DNA of 64,000 bases from positions 8,543,501 to 8,607,500 of the forward strand of contig SMMW01000046.1 of assembly GCA_004794655.1 (NCBI GenBank), read 5' to 3'. The first letter of the stretch is position 1; each line of letters starts with the position of its first letter. This document shows positions 36,350-49,735 of this stretch, piece by piece. This DNA is from Marisa cornuarietis. Taxonomy: Eukaryota; Mollusca; Gastropoda; Architaenioglossa; Ampullariidae. The notes below the pieces were generated by a model. It did not search any database and was not told where the DNA came from. It saw only the letters and a program-made list of their open reading frames with translations. The translations under genes were made by a program, and so were the position numbers.

Positions 36350-39300
36350 CTGTAAGGTTTGAACTTTTTATTGCATTTGGACGCCATTCTTGGTGGGATT
36401 AAAATATGGCTTGAGTTTCTGATCGTTTACGTCCTTGACTAATCAAGAAAACCAATGTTGACATTAGACCATGTTGCTGTGTGCGGTAAAATACATTGAA
36501 TGTACTAGACATGATTACTTGTCAATGCATGAGTTGCTGTCTTCCCCTCTACAACCAAAAAAAAAAAATGATGTGTGAATTCAAGCATCTACAGTTAACT
36601 CAGTCTTCTCTCTGCTTTAGTGACAACTGGCTTTAAAAGGAAGGAAAAGGAATAAAAATATCAGTCAGTCACTCAAAGTATCTCTTTATAAAATCAGATT
36701 CCAGAATGTCAAATCTAATTACAGCTTCAAATACAAAACGAATATGATTCACCTTGATTTACCAGTGCCTTACTGCCAGAGGCAACAATAATATTAATGT
36801 TTTTTTATTTCAACACATTTTACTGAACATGAGTCTTTATTGTTGTTTTGAGTCTCAGGATGCAAAATGTAAACCTTTCATAAACCTTTAATCAGACAAG
36901 GCTGTTTTCCACCAGCTAGCTACCGAGCTGCACATTGAGCCAATAAAAACCATAACATGTGTGTGCTGTCCTTTATTAATGTAATATGCTAAAAGCAATA
37001 AAAATATTTCCACCATAGGTCTTTTTAGAGTTCTTGTAATATCAAATCAGAATTGCACATTTGAATTCATCATAATCTAGATACTGTTATAAACTAGAAA
37101 TAAGCACCCATGTGCACATGCACAGGCCCACACACACCCACACACACATTCTCTTTTCTAAATATAACACTGTGATCATTGACAAAAAATATGCCATCAA
37201 AAAACCAAATGGAATTCTTTCAAATGGTGAAAAAATAATGCAGCAGCAACTCTCTATTAAACAGTGGATTTGTTTAAAGACCCATTAGAGTGAACTCTGT
37301 TTTCTAGATGATTGGGTTTAGTTTATTACCAGGTACCTGCAATAATTCCCAAAGATGGGGGAAATAACTACCTTCCATTCAGTCTCAAACCTGTAAAGGA
37401 AGATGAAATCCCATGCATCTAATCCCAGACTAATCCTTAGTTCTCCCATGTGCTCAGAAAAAAGGGCATTTTCTCATATTTAGAGAATAAGTATCTAGTA
37501 ATAAACTAAGCCAATTCATTTAAAAATAACTTCACTCCTGTGGACTTAACATGGTTTGCGTTTTCCCATTTAAGAGAGCTGTACAAATCCAGAATTTATT
37601 GCAACAAAATATAAAATATTTACTTCTGCAGTACATCACATCGCTGTCCTGCCTTCAAAACAATGTGTATTACAGATGGCAGTGAAGCAGAATATACATT
37701 AGTATAAACAAGACCTGCCAACATCGGTAAAGTGATTGGAGGCAGTAAATGTGTTATTATCATCTTTCTGGATTAAAAAATGATAAATTATAAAAATGAT
37801 CTGATATGTTGTTTAAAGAAGTTCAAAATGTCTACTCTATCTGGGACTTTGAAGACTGACCAGAACTGACAAAGTGAATAAAGTTAGCCAGATGGATAAT
37901 GTTCATTATAATACTTCTTAATGTTCAGCTGAAATGATGATATGTCCTATTAATATTTTTTAAAACCCCAACAGAAAAATCTATATATTTTCAAATGTTA
38001 AACTCATTTTCTGAAAATATAAAAAAGGAATTATTATACATTTGTTTTTAATCTTTACAAATTTGAAACTATCGAAACAATAAAATTATTCTTTGACAAT
38101 ATAGTCATATGAACTCAACAACAATTAAACATCAGACTGAACTTGTCCACTTTTCTCTATGAGTAGCATAAAAGTTGATGGACTAAAACCCCCCAGATAT
38201 ATACTTCACACTGAGCCACACTCACTCTCATTCCAAAGTCCTGCTTAGATCCCACTGCACAGAATGATCAAATCACAAAAAGACCAATGTCTTGAGCATC
38301 GTAAGTTAAACTATTGATTTGCCAATTTGCATGCAATCAACTGAGCAAATAGATGCTTAGTGCTCTACATAGACTGCAGTTAACAATTACTAAATGGTCA
38401 CATGAATTATCACCATTAATATCTACATATACAGTATAATGACTGTGATAAATATAAGGCAGGTGTGTCATGTGTATGTCAAAACACTTGATTCCAGCAA
38501 AAAGCTTCACTCTTCTAAGATTTATATTATCACAGCCCAATTTCAACATTCTGAACATTATAACCTCCTTGTAAACTATGAACCTGCTTATGACAGACCA
38601 ACACAAGGCACAATAAAATGCATAATCATTGCTTGGTGGGAGTTGTGTTGCAGAAGTAAGACTCTAGGACTGAAAGTGTTGATGGTTTGAAATATTCAAC
38701 ATATTCTTCTCCTGGAATGATCCACATGATTGAGTCTTTTCGCTATAATATGCAAATGCAAATAAAGACAGAAAACTACCTTGACCCATCACAGTCTAGG
38801 CCCAATTTACAATCACAGAGGTCAGTAACTTAAGACAAAATATGTAAAGCTATCAAATTCTTCAAACTCAAATAATACTGTGTTAGTGTCACAGAATACT
38901 GCAAAATAATTATGAGAAATATACAAAATTTCCAAACCTCTCCACCCTGTCACATCAGCCACAATACATGTAATAAAAACTACTCCTTCAAGGTCAAGAC
39001 AGATCATGAACATGACCGAATCAAAAGGCAGACTGAATACCAGTGGAACCCATGCACCTTCATGTCAGCACAGTGCTTGCAAACTGTAGCCAGGTCACAG
39101 CCATTGACCTTGATTAACAGTATCAGTGAGAGATAGCAAACATTAGGAGGAGCAGAAGTTAGGAGCCAATGAACAGTAGAGAAGCCAAATCATAGGACTT
39201 GTGAACGGTGGTAAAAGTTACGAACCAGTGAACTGTTACATGCCGATGGAGAAGGCAAGTGTGACAAGTCACTCAGCAACAAAATGAGGTTTCCTTTCTT

Positions 39301-39838
39301 AACAAAACAATCTGTGTGAGATATAAAAGACAATGTGGTAACAAGTGGAATAAATGTTCTAGGTATATTACAGGCAATATTTCCTTAACTGAATGAACAC
39401 AATTTTCTAGGACATGCTGCCCAACAAACAAATGATCCTTATATTTCTGGAATAACATAAATTAAGATCTTTTATAATACAAGTCCCTGTCCCTCTGTTA
39501 AAATTTACAGGGACCATGCAACAACAGAACAAAATGCATGTCTTCAGCACATAAAACTGTGCTGTTCTAAAATAAACACATAACACTTTAGCCAAAAGTG
39601 TTCATGAACAAATAGAAAAAGTAGTTTTCTGTATACATTTCAATTCTTTGGTAGATCTATGGCATGCAAATGCGCACATTCTCAACTCTCACACAAGCAC
39701 ACACTCTGAGGGAAAGCCTCATTTGCTTAATCAATAATCCTTTGACTAGTCTCTATTCTATCGAAAAAAGGGGTTCACAATAACTGTACTAAGTGTTAAC
39801 TGTATATCTAAAACGTTTATTCCTTCAGTAAATGATAA
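36350..39838. other. AT-rich intergenic stretch, no gene seen
   Basis: About 3.5 kb with only short chance frames and no splice-supported coding text, RNA gene or recognisable transposon on either strand. It may include untranslated or regulatory sequence that I cannot identify. Confidence 0.55.
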
Positions 39839-41093
39839 TATTGGGTTGTGAGGGAAAAGTCATGACACATTTCTGCAACAGATGAGCTATTTCACTTTTG
39901 AAAGTACTGGTCATTTGCAACTATGTTATTGTCTGTCATTTGACAGCTGACAGGTCTAGTTTCATTCTAAAGGAAAATTTGAGCGATCTGGTTGAGTGTG
40001 GGAGAGTTTACAAGTTGAAGAGGGTAGGCCAAAGTGTGTATTTTCACCATATTTTACTGTTTTGCTTCCTTAAAGGGGTCAAGCTTGTGAAAGCTGCATG
40101 AAGTTTACGGTGACAATGCTCTACAAGAATGTCCATGCCAACAATGGTTCACGAAATGCTGCTGATTTCGACCTCAATGACACTCTTCAGTCAGTGAGGA
40201 GTACCAAGGTTGACGATATCATAATAAAGGCACTGATCGAGTCAAGCCCACACAACACGAGAGATTGCAGAAACATTGAACATTCATCATTCAAGCGTTC
40301 ACGACCATCTGAAAAAACTGGGATGCATAAGAGAGCTCGATATTTGGGTACCTCATGAACTCGAAGAAGTTCATTTGATGGTGCATATAAACATCTGTGA
40401 TATGTTTATTAAACGTGAGGAAAACGATCCTTTTTTGAGGCAACTTGTAACTGGCGATGAAAAGTGGATTGTTTACAACAATGTGATACGCAAACGGTCT
40501 TGGTCCCGGTGTGATGAGTCGCCTCAAACAACATCGAAAGAAGACATTCATCAGAGTAAGGCTATGCTCTCAGTCTCGTGGGATTTTAAAGGCGTCGTGT
40601 TTTTCGAGGACCTAGCAGTTGATAGTTTAAATCAATTCGAACGTGTACTGTTGGCCATTAAAGAGTTTGAACGAATCCATCTCCAGAAAAGTCCAGAACT
40701 CGTTAATCGTAAAGGAGTTGTGTTCCATCACGACAATGTAAGACCACACACAAGTTTGATCAGCCGTCAAAAATTATTAGAGCTTTGGATTGGATGTGTT
40801 GCCACATGCACCATTCTCGCGTGACTTTGTGCCGTCAGACTTCCACTTGTTTCGCTCTTGCATGGTATAACTTTTAGTTCAGATGAGGCTGTAAATCTGC
40901 ACTTTGTTCAGTATTTCATCCATAAAGACAGGTTCTTTGATGAACAAATAATTTTGAAGCTCGCTGAAATACGAGAAAAAGTTATCGAACAAAACTGGCA
41001 ATATATCATTGATTGATCTTTGTTCTTTATATAAATAAATGACCGTTAAAAAAAAAACAAAGAAAAATACATGACTTTTCCGACAACCCAATA
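39839..41093 (+). mobile_element. mariner transposon with intact ends, dead transposase
   Basis: The element body is 39841-41091 (1251 bp), flanked by TA at 39839-39840 and 41092-41093. The left end TTGGGTTGTGAGGGAAAAGT and the inverted right end TTGGGTTGTCGGAAAAGTCA are terminal inverted repeats. The plus strand encodes a mariner transposase in pieces: HHSSVHDHLKKLG and WVPHELEE (helix-turn-helix region and linker), VTGDEKWIVYNNV (first catalytic Asp), GVVFHHDNVRPHTSL (second Asp), and in another frame DFVPSDFHLFRS (third Asp region). The frame is shifted before about 40270 and again near 40790, so it is inactive. No host gene overlaps it. Confidence 0.95.
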
Positions 41094-42441
41094 GTACAGC
41101 AATTCTACATTGGCTATTTGTATTTAGATTGTGATACCCAGCAGATTCCCCAGATCTAAATACCTGCTGCAATAAAATGTCCTATAGTTCTTGTTCATAA
41201 AATTACAATCTTGAAAAAAAAAGAAAAATTTATACAATTCTATTTAAATTAACTAAATGTGAACATTTTAAGTCATTCTCAAAGTCAGATTTTTCCCACT
41301 TGGTCAGCTGTACGTGTTTATTGTAACCATTCCATATGTTTGATCCGGTTCCCACAAATTTCAAAAGCTACATCTGTATAAGTTTAAGAAGATCATTATT
41401 CCCATTTGTTTAAAAATATCTGTTATTCAAAGCATATAAAAAGTATATTTAAAAGCATAAAGTGTACTCATTGTTTTCTTGTAATAAAGCTACATAAACA
41501 GTTCACGTATGTGAAAGAAGACTGTGAAACAACAATTTGAAAAACAATTTCTAAAACTATTAACAACTGATATATGCACAATGATAGAATGTTTAGTAAG
41601 ACATCATTATTTTTTATAATCAAAAGATATTATGTGAGTGTTTTATTTTCCTCTGTTTACTATAAACTCTCAGTGAAATCAGTAACCAACATAGCACTTC
41701 TGTGAATTGATAAAAACTGTAAAGTTGTATTAGGCTTTCAAACTATAAAACCAAACCTTCACAAGAAGTTTAATTTTGTAAGTGGTGGGATTTTAAAAAA
41801 GTATCCAGTTACGAAAAACCTCCTGAATCCTTTGACCTCAAGTTGCCATTTTACAGCCTACATAAAAGCATGCAACACAAAGTTTATCATTGCTTGTACA
41901 ACTCGTCTTTGAAGGGACGACAAATGTTTGCCTTCAAGAAATCCACAAAGATTGGCTCAATCTTGTGTTGTTCTAAATATAATGTGGATACTTTTCTGCA
42001 CACATTAACAAGAGACTTACAATAACATCAATCTTCCCTTGAACCTGAACCTGCCAAGCAAAAATACTCAAGATTCACCCTGAATAATGCAGGACATAAT
42101 TTCACCCAGTGTACACACAATCTCATCAACATCAAAAACTGGGTATCCGGTACAATATGTAAAGTTTTCATTGTTTTTTTTTCTAGAAAGGCTTCTTTTG
42201 TACCTGAAAAATTTGGGGCTAAAATTAAACTCACACGAAGATTCATTCTGGCTTATGGACTCATGGAATGCTTACCATCAGAATGCTTTTTCAGTAATTG
42301 CTACAAATATTACAGCATCATAATATGAGCTGTTTTCATAAATCCTTTTAAGTTTTGAAAGTAGACAATATCTCCAATACTTGCAAGTTCAGCTGATTTT
42401 GCAGCAGGGACAATTTATGCAAGAAAGACACATGGACGAAT

Positions 42442-45400
42442 TTATTGTTGCTCTAAATGTGGCACTGCAGGCACACGCGACAACATGATGGCTTCGTAGT
42501 ATGAAGGAGGCGGAGCACCTGGTGCTAGAGGACGAGAAACAGGATTGGACTGCATCACACCCGACAAGCTTTGTTGAGCAGCAACATAAGGCGGTGGCTG
42601 GTCTCCGTAGTTTGCTGGCAGAGGATAAGCAGGACCCAGTGGGTTCTGGCCAGAAGAGGTCAACATGAAGACTGCATTGTTGTTCTGACAGATAGTGGAG
42701 CCTGGTACACCCAACACCTGGCCACCAACCACGGATGTCGATGCACTGGAGGGATGATTCTGGCGAGTGGCCTGATGGTAGCCACGTCGAATGTAGCAGT
42801 GACAAATGGCGCAAAGAACTATAAGAGCGATGGAACCGCAGATGCCACCGATCAGGGCTCCAGTGTTGAAAGAGCTCTTCCATGTGTCATAGCTGCTGGT
42901 GGTGGTTGTCCAAATTGCTGAAAGAAACAAATTCAGGATGCTTTGTTTGGCACTGTCCAGCAAACACAATGCATCAATGAAGGGGAATTAAGAATGTGGC
43001 ACATGCCCAGAATGCATGGTCACGCCAGTTCTCTCCTGCTAACCCCTTTTCACCATCCAAGCATCAGCTTTTGTAATTTGACAGAACTGAACAATTAGTC
43101 AACTGAGTGCCATTGTAAGTTTTAAAAAATACTCTTTGAAATGAAAATGATGGTGGTCTCTAATGCAGGGTGTAGGGTTACTGTGGAAAACAGTGCTACT
43201 GCTACCATGCCAGTGATTCTCAATGCTGGGTGTGTTTGAATGAAAAATGGACAAATATAAATGACAGCTATCAGTATAAACTTTTCAATTTTAAAATGTA
43301 AATAATTTCCACTTTTATTTTTTAAAAATAAGAAACTTATGAAGCATGTATTATTCTGAACTGTGTTCAAAAAGTCAACCAGAGTTACCACATTAAGTGC
43401 TCCTTCATGATTTATGCAGAACTCAATACATTTTCAGTAGCTAATTATCACTGTTTAGGAAATAGCCATGTACGTTCATCTGATATCAACAAATAATGCA
43501 GAATCCTACTTATGTGTGAAGAGAGGCATTCTAGGTTACTTGCACTGTAGGTTCTTGAATGTTCACCAGGAGCAGTTTAACAAAGTAAGAATCTATCATT
43601 ATTTACATCACTAGACTCACAGGCTGTGCGGGCTGTAAGTACTGCAGACTGCAGCAGAGAGTCAAAGGCAAGATGGAATCCTTGCCTGCTGAAGGAACCG
43701 TCTGTGGTGAATGTTATTGTCATGTACTGACCTGTGCTGTAGATGACTGACACACTATTATCACAAAACTCCTTAATGAGAGGCTCAGACTCTGAAGCTG
43801 CAATAAAAAAAAGTACACACTTTTTGGATATCACTTACACTAGTACATATAAATATACATCTGTTTATTAAAGTGAAAGGCCATGAAATATCTTACTTCA
43901 GACTGAACATGTTCAGTGCCTTAGGATTAAGAAGAAGCAGCTGACACAAGAGTGTAAGAATTCACAGTGAAAATGGACAAACATATACATGTAATAAGTA
44001 CCACAACAGTACATACCACCATCATAAACTTTAACACTGTCAAAGTCACACTCCTTGGTTTGCTCCATATCTACATACATAATCCGCAAGCGTACAGCAT
44101 AGCCCCAATCTGCCTGTATTCGCCACTGGCAGTTGACATTACTGAACAAAGCAACAGGAAATCATTAATGTACAACATATACATTTTCTCCTACCATATA
44201 ATTTATGCAATCATTTTGAAACAACTTTGCACCTTTAAAGTTAAATAACTCAGCTCTAGCAAAGACAGAAATTTAATTTTTGTTTCTTTCTTTTTCTTGT
44301 ATTTTTCTCATACATCCTACAATATTTACTGCTTCAACAAAATTGGAAACAAAATTTTTACTGCCACTATCTACTTTTATCTACAACAATTTTTCATACA
44401 AACACTGACACAAAAAAAACAAGGATATACCAGGATCACAAAGCAAAATCTGTTTCTCTTACTCAAGGTAATTCTGTGGATAATTGGGTGAGTATATATG
44501 CTGCATCATGTAGGGATTTGCATGAAGTTCCTCAGGTCGGTCAAATAGGCTGCACTGTCCTGACACACCTGTTTCATAATTTACACCAAAGTATCAAAAC
44601 TTGAAATCTATCAGAAACCATGAGCTGCATTTGGTAATGTAAAGTAAGGTAAAGTATCTTTTCTTCTTCCTTTTATTTTATTTCTACACCCATATTTGTG
44701 CCAGATTGCCATTATTAGATTTTACATCTGTGCATCCGTGGTGTTGATTTCAGACTCTTTCAGATTCTTCTTTTTCAATGGGCTCAGAATGTTTTAATTT
44801 TGAGCTGATAAAGCAAGTTTCATGCACAGAAAAGGCAAGTCAGATATGGTGCTTAGTTGGTGTGAAGCAGCCATGATGCATGTGCTCACAAAGCCCTGAG
44901 CATCCAGCAGTTCCTAGCCGAAAAGAACATCACCTTGCTTCATCATGTGACTTTTTTCCCCAAGGGGATCATCAAGGGAACCCATTTTTAAGGTGTAGAG
45001 GCTATCAAGCGGGCCATAACAATGGACCTGAGGGGCATCCCAGAAGAATCCTTATAGCAGTGCATAGAAGCATGGCAGAAAAGGATGGAAAAGTGTATTA
45101 GACTCAAAGGAGATTACTCTGAAAGGGAAACCATGAAGTTTGTTGCGAATTACCTGTCAACTCTTCCAACAAAATACCAACCCTGAGAAAAGACAGGACA
45201 AGAAACCCAGACAGCTAACATTTAATATGCACCAGATTTCAATAGGTTTAAGAACCTTTAGATAATATTCTAAAATTTATGGATCATTTTATGACTTTGA
45301 TGAGTAATGCTTATTAACCAGACCCATATAAAACAGACCTGAACAGGTAATAGTAAATGGGTTATGAGGCCTAAGGACCTGCATTTTTTTTACTTCTATC

Positions 45401-47901
45401 AGCTGACCCTAGTTTACTGATGGTGAAACATAATCAGGCCAACGAACACAGTAGCAGTGCACAACTGCCAAGTGACTGAAATTTGTTCCCAGGCAGTGAA
45501 AAGGTATTGTCCAAAACATGAACAATCCAACCCAGCACTGCTACAGCACATAAATGTGATACCTTTACCCTAAGTATTCTACTTCAACATAAAACACAAA
45601 CAAGAAATTATGTGACTTTATTCTTTCCTGTAAAGCCAATAAATAAATAAAATGTGTTATTCACAATGTGGACAAACCAGTGATAAGGGTCAGCCAGGTG
45701 ACACTAATGCAAAATTGAAACATTCATCTTATTCAAAGCATTGCACTGTGGTAAACATTAAATGATAATAAAGGCAAGCAGCTAAAGATAACTTCACTGC
45801 AGAATTTGGACATTTGCATTCCTAAACACTCCAAGAAGTAAACAACAGATTCATTTCTAATGGGGTTTTTGAATGATGAAATTGTCCAAAATATTCATAA
45901 TGGGATTAACAGTAACACAGATGGTTTTCAACACACTAATACCACTGAGGCTGGATTAACATGTACTGGTATGAGTGAGCTATCTCCCAACCCAATTCAG
46001 TCATGTACACAACAGTCACTCAACGTTTCCTCACTTGCCCATCCAGTTGAAATGTTATCAGATGCAAGCTTAGGAAAAGTAACACTTGAGGTGCCACCTA
46101 ATACACAGGGCAACGAAGAAAGGGCAGGACATTTGAAACCCAAAGTCAAGCAGCAAATTGTAACATCTGTGCAGAGTCAGTGCTAAAAGGATGCGGGGCC
46201 TTGGGCTAATATAATTGCGGGGCACAACATACGTAGCAGGTCTCATCCAGACGGTGCACTTGTTGCGTGGGGCCTTGAGCAGCTGCCCCTGCTCCCCCCA
46301 CCACCACCCTGTGACATTGTGAAGGATGTTTCTAGCGAGTGTTTAGATTAAAAAATTGAGATATCTAAGAGATTTCTATTTCAGTTATCTAGTTGAAATA
46401 TTCTAGGCCTGAGTTTTATCAGACCTTCTTCCTGACCATAAAGTGCTTGTCTCCCCTGGTGTCCAAGTGGGCTAGTGGTTTTGTATTTCTAACAAGGATA
46501 GATATTATGTGTCATGTTCACCAGATTCAAGCTCAATATAGCAATATGGTTGAGTGCATGTTTCAAAAGAGCTTATGCAAACATATAATTTTATATATCC
46601 TCTATATTTTATATATCCTTCCCCAGCTGATTCTTCTTATTGGAGTGATAAATAATGGTATATGTTTGAAATTCATGACAATTACCCATTAATATTAGTT
46701 GGTGACCAATGTAATAACTCCCAGTAAGAATGTTTGTGTAGATGATGGTACTGATATTTCTTACACTTCATAATAGTGATGTCAGTCAATTTGATGATAT
46801 TCCTCCTGTGCCTGCTGATTTAACTGTTAATCATTTTGGTAATTATTTGCTACATTGTAAGGTGTTTGATTTGACCTTAAAATACTTAGAAAACATCTGA
46901 AACTATTCACCCTAAGCCATTTAGTAATCTTTTCAGAAAATAATCTATTGAGTAACAAAACTTAAATTATGTAATAATTACTCTCCATTGTTTTAGATTT
47001 GGCATTGTATGTGAAGACTAAGAAAGTGATGCAAATTTGTTTATGAAAGAACTAATAGATTTATAGGCTGTGACAAGTAGGACTGGAACAGTAAGATTAG
47101 CAGTACTGAAAAATTTTTTGGATCTGGTATATTCAAATTAAAAGTATAGTAATCTTTCAGATATTAAACACATTGTTATGTGAGCGAGGCCTTAAGTGTA
47201 GATAACAAATATGAAATGCCAAAATTATTACTATTATATGTTGAGTATTATTTCCTACAATATCCATTTTGTCTCAGCAAAAAAACTGAGTTACACTTTG
47301 CTCTAAATATGCCAAATTATACAGGCATTATAAGACTAAAATGTTGTCTAGCTACCTTTTGCATTTAAGATCATCAGGCAGCAACTGCAATTAGACGATT
47401 TAATTTGTCAGACTTTAAATGAAGCTTTTTAAAAGGAGGCACGTCCAGTGACATGCATCAAAAAATATATACATATATAGTGTATAAGGCACGCGTGTGT
47501 GCGTGCGTGTGTACACTCTTACATTCACTAGGCACACCTGGAGGTAACCTTTTTAATCCTTCCCCTTGAAACGGTCTATTTATAATAATGAAGTTGGAAG
47601 CAGCTATCAACTCCTTAGTTTATAAACATACTTTACACGCTCCCTTCTGTATCCAGTATCTGCCATCACACACTGAGCATCTACAGCATCTGTACTGCAT
47701 AATGTGAAATATCTAACAATTACATCCACGGCACCTACAGAAACGCTCGCGCGCGCACGCACGCACGCACACATATCGCACATTCGATCGCACGCACGCG
47801 CAGACAAACATCTACATCAGAAATAAGATTACGGTGCTTTACTCACAAACAACAAATGCCAGCACAGGTGCGCAGTAGACATAAATTTCAGAAACGGTCA
47901 T
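42442..47901 (-). CDS. CUB-domain single-pass membrane protein with PPxY tail (5 exons, 312 aa)
   Basis: Exons on the minus strand are 47901-47847, 44568-44463, 44141-44017, 43797-43621 and 42917-42442, all GT-AG. They sum to 313 codons with TAA. Residues 1 to about 19 are a signal peptide (MTVSEIYVYCAPVLAFVV). Residues about 22-140 form a CUB domain with four cysteines and the motifs IYSPNYPQNYL, NVNCQWRI and CDFDSVKVYDG. The last gives acidic residues of the calcium-binding CUB type. Residues about 175-196 are a membrane helix (ALIGGICGSIALIVLCAICH) followed by Arg-Arg. The cytoplasmic tail carries PPPY at 262-265 and PPSY at 291-294, binding sites for WW domains such as those of Nedd4-type ubiquitin ligases. 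Intron 1 (about 3.3 kb) holds transposon relics. I do not recognise an orthologue; a sorting adaptor or receptor role is inference. Confidence 0.85.
44860..45140 (+). mobile_element. mariner-family transposase C-terminal fragment
   Basis: The plus strand reads QQFLAEKNITLLHHVTFFPK, then after a stop VEAIKRAITMDLRGIPEESL and CIEAWQKRMEKCIRLKGDYS. This is the last third of a mariner-like transposase (SETMAR/Mos-type text). The catalytic PDLAP motif is lost. It lies in intron 1 of the CUB gene, opposite to it, and is a different mariner lineage from the element at 39841. Confidence 0.7.
45860..46320 (+). mobile_element. Possible hAT-type element end
   Basis: A 108-codon open frame (45860-46186) without recognised domain runs into GCGGGGCCTTGGG and GGGGCCTTGAGCAGCTGCCC text, followed by a C-rich stretch. 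Such text is seen at the ends of some hAT elements. The call rests only on this resemblance. Confidence 0.3.
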
Positions 47902-49735
47902 ATCGATCGTCTCACGGATACCTGGTTGTTAAGGAAAGACGACATTGCCTCATCCAGAGGTTGTTGGTGAGACGAGAAGGACCATGGCGAAGTAACTCTC
48001 ACTGTCCTAACATTCGTTGTCTTAGAGTAGCGTCCCTGTCCGGCTAAAACAGTCGATAAGCTTGTGGACGAGTCCAAAATAAAACAAACTTGGGTACCCT
48101 TCACCTGTAAAAACGATCTCTAGAGCATCGGCCTCTATCGGCATTAGTCTGCATGTGTAAATAGTCTCAACGTTCGATAGAATGGATGACATGGGTAGGT
48201 AGTTAATTTTCATTTTCAGAAGTAAACATCTATCTCAGTCTTGTCAAGCTGGTAGCCAACACAATTGCAAACAGTTTACTACTAATCAAACATGGGTTGA
48301 GTTCGTCATGTATGGATTCCTTAATTTTTGCGTCTTCATATTTATGGCGATTGTTTGTATAGTAAGGTGTGTGGCCGGAGTATTGTAAGATGTTTAGCTA
48401 GATCGTTCTGGGAGATATCGTATAATGTAGGCATTTTGACGAGGGAGGCAGGGGGGAGAGAAATGCAGGCACTTCGATTTTTCCGAATGTTTACTTGGAA
48501 CAGTTTTCTTTAACCAAACTGCGACTCGAGCTTCTCATGCGGTGTGAGGTGACGTTACAGGTAAACAAGTAGTCATCAAAACTTTTTGCTTCCATATTAT
48601 TATTTTTCAGTTGTCCTTAGTCTTTGTAGAGAAATACAAAATTTAATTTCATAGGGCAATAAGCATCTCTCTGCTTAGTATTTCATCCTTTCTCTTTTTC
48701 TTTCATGTACATATGTTCACAAAGTAAATTTATGGAGAGAGAGAGTGTGTGTGTGTATGTGTGTGTTTAAGCTGTAGTGCATTTTATTGGTAATACTTTA
48801 CTGATGATTGTTACTCTGCTATTTTGAAGAAAACTGTTCATCTTTGTAGCTTTATAGTTTCTTAAAATATCAAATTCATATGGTACAGAAAATTCAATAA
48901 ACTTTCTATACATTTTTATGACTGTTAAAATATATAATCTTTTGCAAATTTCTGATTAGAAACATGTGGTCCAAAGATATTATTTACTTAAGATGAGGGG
49001 ACTGAGTTATACATCTTCACATAAATGAATTTAGTCAACAAAAAGAAAAAAATGCTCCAACTATATCTCAGTAGATGCATATATCTTATTTCATAGTTTG
49101 TTTTAAAGATGTCCAGATAGTAGTGTTCATACTTACAGGTCATTCAGTGACAAGAGAAATCTCAGTTATCTGATAAACTTGCATAAACACATGCATATTG
49201 ACGAGGTATCGAAGCCAGTGTTTGTCTGGGTAAAGGGGATTAATAAATATCCTTGTCGGTTTTGACTTTGTTACTCACATCTTTCACATCTGTTTTTCCT
49301 ATGACATACTTAACATCAGCTTGGGTATGTGCTTGTGGATAGTTAAAGAAAAAAAATATTGAAGGTTTGTTCTGAAGTTTGGCATGTGGACTAAAACTTA
49401 ATATACATTTTGCATACTGTGACCACTGTTCAAGTTGTGATACAGAATTTTACCAGAATATTGTCTCTGTTGTGAAGATAATTATCCTGTTTATCCTGTT
49501 CATTATATGCTAGTGTTTTTTATTCATTTTCATGACCATTCATGCCATTTTCTAATATTAGTATTACATTCTTAAGTCTACCTTTTAACATTTGAAGCAA
49601 TTTAATAGCCCATTATGTTTTATCATCATTTTCAGTTTGATGTATATGTGTTTCAATAATTATTGTTCACTTGACTGTAACAGCACCCAAATGCCAGTAA
49701 TCTGTATCATTGTTATGCACAATAGCTTAGCACTG
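47902..49735. other. Intergenic region between divergent genes
   Basis: This holds the presumed promoter of the CUB gene, just above 47901. No coding exon could be supported. A GT run lies at about 48746-48766, and the stretch after 48600 is AT-rich. The unseen first exon of the ankyrin/SOCS gene may lie here. Confidence 0.4.
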
